NCBI GenBank assembly: GCA_037783415.1
Contig: JAZGTN010000177.1
Coordinates: forward strand, 1,116,001-1,180,000
Length of the DNA stretch: 64,000 bases
Direction of reading: 5' to 3'
Origin: Leptasterias polaris
Lineage: Eukaryota; Echinodermata; Asteroidea; Forcipulatida; Asteriidae
Position numbers and translations under genes: made by a program. Under the pieces are notes generated by a model. That model worked only from the letters and a program-made list of their open reading frames with translations. It made no database searches and was not told the DNA's origin. Shown one piece after another: positions 26,501 to 38,000 of the stretch. The stretch's first letter is position 1. Each line of letters starts with the position of its first letter.

Positions 26501-29004
26501 GAAACATGATCAGACTTTTGGGCAATAATTTTCAAATTTGCAGCCGTTTTTTGGAGTCGTTGAAGTTGTTAAAACAACTAAGGTCTATTACATGTACCGG
26601 TACATGGCCCTGTGAAATGATAAATAAGTCAAATCAGATCATAAAAATGTAAAACTACAGTATGTTTATTATTTCAGTCAATTGTTCACGTGTTATAAAT
26701 ACCAATTTATGAATACTACATAAAACCAAATTTATTCTGAAATGTATTTCTGCAGTTACTCATAATTATCTGATATGAAAACATTGTTAATCTTTCACAC
26801 AGGGAGCTGAAAATGTTGTACCTCAGGGTGTACTTGTTTTGGGTGTACTTCCAGGCTATTACAAGTGAGATACCACATTTGGACAATTTCAAACTTGCAT
26901 GTTGAGTAAGTGTTATTTTAGGAGATACATCATTTTTGCACTGACATGGCGAAATGATGTACATAAAATACCTTGTTTGTAATCTCTGCGTTTCATCCTT
27001 GAGCTGAGTTTCTGCTTTTACCAATCTGCCAGTCTCTGTATGTTTCTCATCTAGTTCATATTGAAGCTCATGAATCTTATGCACTGTTTCTTGAGCACTG
27101 TCCTCCTTCAAGCATCTAAACATTCAAGGAATTATTTTATAACAGAAACATAGAGAGTTAAGAAAAAATACACAATAGGTGTACCACTGACGTTACTAAG
27201 TGCCAGCAAAAGGAGCAGATAATCCAGTAGTAGAAGGGAAAGCTCAAAATAAATGATTATTAAATAATAACAATGTGCATTTAAATGCACCATGTCTGTC
27301 ATAAATGACACTCCTGGCACCAAAATTGTAATGTTGGTTGATTGCTGACAGCTAACATAACACACCATTCATGTTGTACACTTTACACTGACTCTTCCCC
27401 TTTCAACTTTTATATTATGTTTAATTATTTCTTTACTTTATTCATTAAGTGATGCTAGTAATTTTTGATTATGAAATTAATGAATCAGCCTTTTGCAAGT
27501 TGAATATCTGGTACAATGACTTGCTAGGTAACAAGTGAGTGACCAACTTGAAATCCTTAGATTCAAAATACTGTTATGTCACATGATTCAAACAAGCTTT
27601 TGCAATCAGGAAAACTGGTATCCTTGAATTCCAACCACTAAGGAGGGATGTCAACTCTTCTGTAACAATGCAAGAGCTTGACCCTACACTGTATACACAC
27701 ATAGCAAAAGTGAATCGAATTTGAGAAATTCAAATTGAGCATTTGGTTGTGCTTGGGACCAGGCAAGGTATTTTACTGGAAAATATGTAAATTTAACTAA
27801 GGAAATGCCTTATCAAAAAAATGATCACATGACTCCTTGCCATTACCTCAACCAATGTACACACAGTGGATGCGTATGATTTGCTTCTCCAGGTCAACCC
27901 AGGTCTGACCCAATTGCCTCAGAGTAGCTTTGATGTCATCGTCATGGCTCTCCTAGGTCAGACCCAAGTGGGGTCTGACTCGGTTGCATTACATTACAAT
28001 GAAAAAATTCTCACTGATGCCATTTTTTTAGTTGTTCAGATAGTCATTTACAGGAAGTTTGACACACATTTTTGCTCTAAAACAGCAACTTTGTAATATT
28101 TTATCAGAGGACATCTACTTTTGTACTAGCCTGAGCTTGTAAAATAATTAAATGTTGCAGTTTTACCATGAGAAAAATGAGTTCCAGTCGGTTCTCCCAT
28201 GATGCATACGTGTGAATGTTAGGGGAAGTTGACATTCAAAAAGCTCTTGTTGGGACCCATACAAACACAAACAGCATTTAAAGAAAATCATATAATAGCC
28301 CCAATACCTCATTCAACCAACCAATCTGATCTCCATAGTATAGTTTGATTATCCTTAATGGTATAATCTGAGCCTCAAACAATGCTGTCAATTACCTGAT
28401 CATATCCTCCTTGAGAGCCAAAGATTCCTCCATCTTAGCTAGTTGATGTTTGTGTTGCTTCAGGGATTGTTCTGCACTTCTTATCAATCCATCTCGGGAT
28501 TCTAACTCACATCTTAGATGGTTGTTTTCATCTTCTAAATGCTGCAACATGAAATACACCACTCAGTTGGAAATTGCAGATATTTGTTTGTGGAAGTATT
28601 CATTGATATGAATGCTCATTGGTGACGAGCTTGTGTTACAAAAGTCTGCCTGAAATGGCATGAACACCACAATCTTCAATATTTTTTAACTGGAAAAAGC
28701 CAGATTAAGTCACAAATTTGGGTCTCATCTTTGCAACTGATAATTAGTGAAACTATATCTTCAAGTTTTTTGGCCCTTTGATGACAAAATTATGCATATT
28801 TTTATATTACACATGTAAGCAAGAATGTTTTATAAGATCAACTTCTGAACATGTAGTTTGTGATACTTACATGGTGTCATATACCGGTAAGTAATTGACT
28901 TCAACTGTCTGTATTTCTTTAAAAATCGCTATACTCCGCTTAACATTTTGACGACCTGACTTGGTTCGACATCCTTACAACCAGGCCCGTAACCAGGATT
29001 TTTA

Positions 29005-29037
<33 letters not shown>

Positions 29038-32000
29038 TGGGGGTGGGGCGGACTTTTTTGGGGTGGGGGGGCGGACTTTTTTTTTGAGGGGGGGTTCGGA
29101 TTTTTAAAATTTTATTTTTGGGTTTTGGGGGTTTAGTTTTTTTTGGGGGGGGTGCGACTTTTTTCATTTTTATTTTATTTTGGGCGGTTTTTGTGTTTTT
29201 GGGGGGGAGGGGCAGACTTTTTTTTGGGGGGGACTTTTTTTGGAGGGGACTTTTTTTTTGGGGGGGGGGATTTTTTGGGGGGCGTCCGCCCCCCCCCCCC
29301 CCCCCCCCCCCCCCTTGGTTACGCGCCTGCTTACAACAGCAAAATATAGGACGGTAAGATTAAGAGGTCATCTTGTGGTCTGTTATGGCAAAGCAAGGTA
29401 TTGAATGCTTTTGTAGCAACAACAATAACATCTGGAATTAATTTGTACCTTTACCAGCCCTCAGAATCTTTGTATCTGGTATGACAGACGATCAATTGAG
29501 GTGCTAACTGAACACTAGCGACATCATTATGTAATTCAATATTTCCTGAAGTAAAAATTCCATGATTTTCCTGTCTTCAGGTCCTCAAGACTTCATACCT
29601 TAATATGAGCCTCCATCTTGTGCAATCTTCCATCTCTTTCCCTCCTCTCTCCATCTTCATTCCTCTTACTATCCTCCATCTCATCTAACCTCTTCTCCAG
29701 GTGTTGTATCACAGTATTCTTATCTTCTACAGCATCTTGTGAGCGTGTCAAACAGCCTTCTAAGTGAGCTAATCGAGACTTAAAATTCATCTCAGTCTGT
29801 TCCAGCAGTTGACGCCTTTTACCTAACTGGTCTTGGTAACCAAGTGCTTGTTGCTAAAGAAACAAAAATACAAAACAATCTTCATGATACTCCACGAATT
29901 GGTTGTATAATGTTTATTAAACACAGGGATGTTGAATATGCATGATGCATCATATGTCACACACGATGACCCTTGACCTGTTTACATTTGCTCTGCAGAT
30001 GGTATAGCGTTTGTAATGTTATCATTTCATAATGAGACGATAAATTTAGAGATTGACCATCATGATTATTTTTCAAGACAAAATAGTTAGGAAAAGCCAA
30101 CATACAGTGTACTACACATTTAGAAATCTTACAAACATTGCAATGTGTAGATTGCCCTGTGACTGCTTAAGCATCATGTTTTTAGTTTTTCTCAATATGC
30201 AAGAGATATTTCCTTAATTTTCTCTGTTGAGAGAAAAGAAGAAAAGACAAGAGTTGTAATAAAAGAAATATGACTTGTGCCTGTTGGATTTATGACAATA
30301 TTATTTCTTTCACATGGCTGCAATGGTGCGCTTAGAAACAACCGTATTAAGCGCCTAATAAATGTTGTGTATTATTATTATAAATGACAGTAATGCAGTC
30401 TTGGTAAATATCCAACTTGCTGAGTTGTACCACAGAGGCTGGATGCTTAGTCTCACCTCTCTTCTCCCATGGTTATTTCTCATTCAACAATCAATCTTAA
30501 TCCTCACTGCTCTGACACAATGGTTTATTTCTTGAAGACAAAAAGATTGCAACAAATGACATTATACTGAAACCAACAGCATAAACTACCTGTACAATGC
30601 CATGATAGGAAAGTGGTATTATGAACTTCGTAATTTTTCAAACTGTTTCACACAGAATTCAAGCTAATTTGATTGAATTCAACTTGTATGAGTGACTTCA
30701 TTCGTGAAGTATGGTCCTATCTCTGCAACCAATAATCTGTTATATTCAGCATTAAGTTTGTTGGCTTTTGTAGTCTAAAATGTTACAAAATTGTGGTTTA
30801 TGCAAGGCTCGTTTTAAATAGTTTAATTTGGTTAAAGTGCAGTTCACATTACAAACATTGACTTCAACTGTCTGTTACATACTGCATTTAAGCTATGAAT
30901 GAATGATACAACTTGGTAGCTAGTCTTGTACTGAGATTCCTGACCACGTGTAATGATCTATTCTACAGTTACTGTGCTATTTCTGCCATACTATGCATAT
31001 ACCTTGAGTAGCTCCAGTTTGTCTGCCATCGTCTTTCGTTGTGTTTCTAGACTCTGGATTTGTTGCTTGAAGGCTCTCTTCTGAATCTCCCAACCATTGG
31101 CTTTACTTTGATACTCCTGAATAGTGAAGAGGATAATGAACTCATGTACATGTACACCTGATTTGCTATCATTCGCTCATGAAAAACAAGTTTGTTGGGG
31201 GGGTATATAGGTTTGTTGTAAGCAATGTTCTCTTTTTATGCATTTCCTTTTACTTTTATTGCATTGCCTGCTTTTTATTTCTTCTCTTGTTCAAGTTTTG
31301 TCTGTTTTATTATCTGTGAATGTTGCTTGTCTTGACTCTTTGTATTTTTTTAGCTTAAGTATTTTAATGACTGGGAAAACACTTTTTGGTTTGAACAAAG
31401 ACAAATTTAACTAGAGCAGGACTTCAACCTACAACCTCCAAAGTAATGTGCAGGTGCTCTACCAACTGAGCTATCAAGCCCTATGTTGGCAGTCTCCCTA
31501 CATGTATTTTGTCAATATCTTAGTTCCGGAGTGCCAGTCAGAAGCCATTCAACTTGTAACTGCCGTATAGACTGTGCAAGTCTCGCACTTATCCGAACGA
31601 GAAAACACGTCAAATGAAGAACATTTTTATTTCTGAAATCAAATCTTTGTTTTAAAGGGACACGTTGCCTTGGATCGGGCGAGTTGGTCTAATAAAAAGT
31701 GTTTGTAACCGTTGGTTATGTTAGTTCACGATGTAAAAGGAAAACCACGCAATTTCGAGGCATATTTTTGTGGATCATTGTATTCTACTTTTAAAACATC
31801 TTTCTAACCATATGCATCTCATAACAAAAGGTTACAAACGCTTTTTATTAGACCAACTCGCCCGATTCAAGGCAACGTGTCCCTTTAAATTATTTCTCAT
31901 GACAAAATCTGAACAACAAAAATAAATATTACAATTTTATGAAAAGTTTCAGCTTTTGAAAAAATTACACAATAGTGTGTTGATTAATATTGGAAAAAAA

Positions 32001-35000
32001 ATTAAAACTCTGGGACAAGGATGCTTATTTGATGTTAACTTTTTAGAAGCCCCTTACGTGGATTCGTGGTGGTCAAACGGGTTTAAAAATGACCTGTATC
32101 GCAGTTTAGAGAAGATGCTGACGCCTCAACAACCATAGACTGCAATGAAAAGGGTTTGTTTTGCAATTACTGCATCTGGCGATTATAATCGCGCATCCAA
32201 AACAAGCGTTTACATAAGTTTTATGATCGGAGGCGAGCACAAAATTCTTAATTTTTTGCAATAACCGGAAGCTGAGGTCAAGTTAAATTCTCGGGTTTTC
32301 TTTGTTATATTGTTGAATTGGTTTTACTTTCATATTTTGTTATCACTTAGTATTACATTCCCAACAACATGTATAATTTTCTAGGTCATAAACTACGTTA
32401 AACTAAAATAATTGACGAAACAAAATCTCGCCCACGTAAAACTCCATATGGTTGGGACCACTATGGTCCCGGAAGTTCAAATGCGCGCGAGACTTGCACA
32501 GTCTATAAGCCAGGGATCACACCAAAGTTTACGATACAACCTGGGAAGGGGCAGCGGAGGGTCACCTTAAGGGGATGTGACTTTTTATTTCAAATATAAA
32601 GTAGTAAACCACAAGGGAAATTCTGTAAATTTGAATTAATTTTGGAGTTGAACAAAGAAAAATTACTGAAGCAGGACTTGAACCTGCAACCTCTGGAGCC
32701 GAATCATAAACTTGGGTATGATCCTTGGCTACACGGCAGTTATAGGTTGTTTGACTTCTCACTGGCACTCCCCAAACAAAGATATTGACAAAATAGGGAG
32801 ACTGCCAACATTAGGGCGAATAGCTCAGTTGGTTGAGTGCCTATTAATACACTATCACATTTGAAGAGAATTTTATATTATACCTTCATTGATAGGTTAA
32901 AATGGTAGCTCTTATAAAATTCAGTTAATCCTGACAATGTTTTAGCTGAAATCTTTTTTCGTAACTTGATGAGGAAGTTGAAGACTGTTTTTCAAAGAAG
33001 GATGTCCCAATGGGCCACTTTATTACATTGTAATCGGGCATGCAACTGCAGTTTGTCTAAAAAAGAGGAAAGTTCCAGGCACAGCAAGACTTTTTACTGT
33101 TTTTCAGCTTTCAATAGCAAGAGCTGAGAACCCAAATAAGAGGAAATCAACTGATCAGCTTGAACGTTTCATGCCTGTGTATTGTACTATGCATTGATTC
33201 TGTCGTGTAACTTGAGAGTTTGATCTCAATCTGATCTCTACACCATGTTCCAACAAACAGACATCAAGGTCTTAGTCTAGGTCTAGCTAGTCTTGTACAA
33301 TATCTACCTGGATTGATAGTTGTGCTTTCTTGAGTTCATCAAGAGTATCTTGAAACTGAACAGTGACTTGACTCTTCTCCCTTTCTGCTCCTACAGCCTG
33401 CTTACTATGATGTCTCTGAACTCTCTCGTAATCTCGTTGTAAACTACTCAGCTAGAGAAAAAATATATATTTCATGTTTGCAGACATAAAGCATGTGGGA
33501 TTTGAGGCATTGCATGGTGAGGTATCATTGTATATTTGGTTTGCAGTAACACCATGTGTACATGTATATCTACTTGCTGGGTAGATTACGTTCTTTTGAG
33601 AACTTGTCTAGCTATTTATTCTACTGCCACAGAGTAGATTTTTTTTTTTTTTCGGGAGACTTCTCAGCAAGCTAGTCGAAATGTTGAGACCAATTAGAAA
33701 CTGACTCCACGGCAGTGAAGTTAATAACGAGAAGTCCCCTCGATCCACTAAGCGAAAGTAGTAGTCCCGGCCGATTTCCTACCTTCTGCCCAGGTAGTAG
33801 TTAAATAGCAGTACAGTTCTTTTCAGAACTGAGAAGTCTCCCGAAGTCCGAAAAAATCTACTCTGTGGCAGTAGAATAAATAGCAAGACAAGTTCTCAAA
33901 AGAACATAATCTACCCAGCAAGTACATACATGTATACACATGGTGGTTACAGTAAACCAAATATACATCTAGACATAAAGCACCCATCATTTGGAACAGT
34001 GATTTGTGAAAAAGTTGAGTGCACTCTGGGAATGTCCCAGAGTGCACTCAACTTTTTCAGTATTCAGGTAACACTTGAGCAACTATTAATAAGGGACACC
34101 ATTTAAAAAAATAGGTTTTGCTATGCGTTAACACCATGTAATGACATACATTCTATGAGCAGAATATAGCTAGAGACTTGGACTTCTTTCCACTGTCATG
34201 AGGACTCTCATCTGTCATGTCTGTTGGAAAATTAGCAATTCACAAAATTGAGTTTGACAAGCCCCCCTTGTATGTAAACAGAACCATACTCAGGCTATAT
34301 TAGGGTAAAAGTGAACATCTGACACAATATTTTCAGGTATTAAGCAACAAAGACTATAGCTTGATATTCCTTTGGTGCATGCTACAGCTATCCAATGCTA
34401 ATAAATGTACCTGAGTTCCTAGTTGTGCAAGTTTCTGCTCATACTGAGATGTGAGTAATCTTTGATCTTCCTTACTGCTATCTAATTGGTGTCGTAAGCG
34501 TCCAACCTGTAACAAGTAAATAAAACCATCTACATGTAATAACAAATTCACTTAATTTTGTTAAATTCCTTCAAACACTCTTCTGAATCCTGAATTGTTA
34601 AGAACACAAGAACAGTAATCAAACATTTTGTATACTAAAACTCATCCATTTATTCCATTTCATCCACAACTGCAGTCTTTGCATTGCATTTCTTTATAAG
34701 ATATGCATTGTAATATAATATTGAAGTCAATGTACAATTTATAAATATTTTCAAGTTATTACAGTATTATATTCACGGCTTACTTGGGGAGGTCCTTCTA
34801 GGACAAAATTATTCAATTGTTTTTACTTTATGTACAAACCTCTTGGTGTTTGACCTCTAATAACGCACGTTGTGACATCGCTTCCTTATCACTTGACCTT
34901 AATTGACCTTTGACACCTTCAAGTTCAGTTTCCCATTCCATCTTTCTGTTATGCACCATGATGTCTATTTGTCGCATAAGTTCTTGTAGTTCAGCTTCAC

Positions 35001-38000
35001 AAGAGGTCATTGGTCCAGCAAACAATCTATGATGAACCAACAAGTAACATTTTCAGTTATTCAGTGAAAGCAAGATATTACCATAAATAAGAGGAAGAAA
35101 TGAGATTGAAACTTTTGAAAGAAATTATTTAAAAGAGTTTTGATTATAAAAATGTGTTAATTATTCTGAAGGAAAATAAAATTTATCAAAGTATAAGAAC
35201 AATAAATTCATATCTCTGTGTTAGGGGCTGGATTGGCTTCCATCTGACTAACTGTACATGTATGCATTCATATACCTCTAGTGGTCTACCCAGGCCTTTT
35301 AACCCTTTGGAGACCGTAGCATCCAGAGGCTTCAGCTTATTTTAACTTCCTAACCTTCAAGAAAATAACCTTCATACAACATCCAGCCAGTATTATCAAT
35401 ATATCAACATCACTACACTGAGACTGCATACCGTGGGTGCACAATGACAACCTCCCAGCTATTTATTAAGCCGTGTTCCCATTGGACTTTTTCTTCCGCG
35501 GCCACGCACGGCTGTTCCATTCCCATTGTGCGTGTACAATTAAGTTGAACAAACGCGCCCGCATTATTTTCTTTACTCCAATAAGTACCAATGACGTCAT
35601 GCTATTTATGGCGACCGTCGTTGAATTTGACTTTCAACAAACGAAATTATTGAAGCCAACTTTGTGTTGGAATCTGACAGTTGTGTGTGCGATTGTTTAT
35701 AAAACCCGATGCTGAATGAGATTTCCTTGCAATTTTAGGGTTTACTGGCTGATTACAAACAATAATATATAAAAAAAATAGATTTTTGTGTCAACCGTTC
35801 GTTTCCTTTATTGTTTTAGAAGTTACTAAAATATGCTTTTGATTTTCCCCATTTAGAGTGGATGTGCATTTTTTTTTAAACAGTCCTTTCAGATTTCGAT
35901 AGATGAGATATGTGTGTAATCATTTATCATCATTTTCCTTCTGGGCCAAAGAGCAAACGCGATTTTTAATGATTTATTTTGACGTACTTTTTGTTTACGA
36001 ATGCGGCCACCCTCGTGTTGTGTGTACAACGCTATGCGAGTGTGTACATCGCACGAACGGACGACCGTGCAGTCGGAACTAACATTTCCCGGGGAAACAC
36101 GCACACAAACACGGCGTGCGTTACTTGAAAAAGGGGACACTGTAAACAAGGTCTTTTTCGCTAACTACATCGGGGGATCATCTAACAACTTTTGAGTTTT
36201 GAGGTCGTTTAAATTAAATAAAAATAGTATGTGTACTGACAAAAGATGAATTTTGATTTCCACATCCATGCACTTGGAAAGTTATGTCGCATCTGTGGTA
36301 AATCGTTTGGGTAATCGGACGGAAGAGACATGGCATCGTTGAGGTGTTGGGACTCGGGAGTTCAAAAAGAATTGTTTGCAGTATTTGGTATTTCTCCCTA
36401 GGAAGATACGCGGGACGTGCACCCTACGTGCTTTCCTTATAACTGTGGAAGGAAAGACAGACACTATCAAGCAGTTTACGATGCGCAGTGCTTTACTTGG
36501 TATTTTCAGCACAAAGTTCAGTTGCCCCTTGTCATGTATGTAAAAGCTCTTGTAAAGTATAGTGAAGTCTCTGACAGTCCAATGGTACTGCGTATAATTT
36601 ATACAGTTACAGTATTTGGTAGTAGTTTGCGACAAATGCACCAAGATTGGTAAATGTTGTGAACTCCACAATCATTCATGTCAACCAAGTGATCCCCAAG
36701 TTCCCAGAAGTTGGACGTGGCTAATACTACATCAAGAAGACTGGGTTGCATAACAAACAGGAGGCAGAGTAAGCCAAATATATTTTCTAATATGTTTTAT
36801 TATGGGGACAATAATTTTCTTCTAATTGTTTACAAAAAGTGCTATTACAATGTCATTAGAAATGTAAATTGACCTTTAAGTTTCATATTATCAAACAAAT
36901 TGCATATTAAATACATAAGTTGAGTGGAAAAATGAACACGTATTTACATAAATAGTCTGTACACATAGTACAAGTAAAAGCTTTACGCAACGATTTGTTT
37001 TTTTAGCCTGCTTTTATCAAACAAGTCAATTAAACGGTAGCCCCCATTTCATCGAACCCTACCCAAGGGGAGCACGATGACACAACAATGTCGGCCAACA
37101 AAGCCCTAGCCATGATGAAGTACCGTCACCTTCGCGGATGTCCAAGAAGCCATCAATCAGCCCAATCCGCTCACAGAACTTGACATTGACCACACAGGTA
37201 AAATTTGTTGTTTGTGCATTCACTGCATTGGGCCCCTTATAAAGTTCTCCTGCATTGTTCATGACAGAGAGGTGTGTACATGTTCATTACTGATGTTTGG
37301 AATTTCACCTTCTTTATCCTTAGACACATGCATCAAGAATTTCTTCAGTACATACAAAAAAATAGGCAGACTTTCCCAGAGGCAAGCATCAATATGAAAC
37401 TTCACATGCTCGAAGATCATGTCATCAATCAGTTGAGGCGGTTCAAAGTTGGATTGGGCCTACTGAATGAACAAGGTGGGGAATTACTTCACATCAAATT
37501 CAACAGAGCTGGTAGAGCTGTGTTTTGAATGGCATGAGTGATGCACTGGAGAAACAACCTTCCCTGAAGTCAAGTCTGAAATGAAATAATACAAGAAATA
37601 CAAAGTGAAAATTAAGTAAAAAGTTTCCAATCTCAGACATATGTCAAAGTTCACTAACGTAAGCTTGCGTACATACTACATGTCTAAGTTCTATTTAAAC
37701 TTGCGTGTGCCGAGTGTTTACTTCTGCAGTCTGGCATCCATGCCCATGATGCGGGATGTTTGTCTGACAGTGACAGACATGATTTTTTAGTAACTATTGT
37801 AAACAAACACGATACAGGCCTACCTCCATGTTTTAACCAATTGTCAAGATCTCTATTGTAATTTTGTAAATAATGTAAAAATAGTCAAAAATAAAGGAGA
37901 AAAAAGGAAGTCAGGTGTTTTGTTCTTAATAAATCTTGTTCAGAACGCAGGTTTAATTTATTCTTGTGTCAAACCCTTTGATTAAATTTAAGCCTTTACT

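Noticed and set aside
29118..29404. Gly/Phe/Pro-rich frames on both strands
   Set aside because: They translate homopolymer G, T and C runs inside an hAT-type MITE.
35008..35010. Internal ATG of CEP63 exon 2 as the true start
   Set aside because: Exon 1 at 44516-44479 joins in phase and restores an N-terminus of vertebrate-like length; the internal ATG remains only as an alternative.
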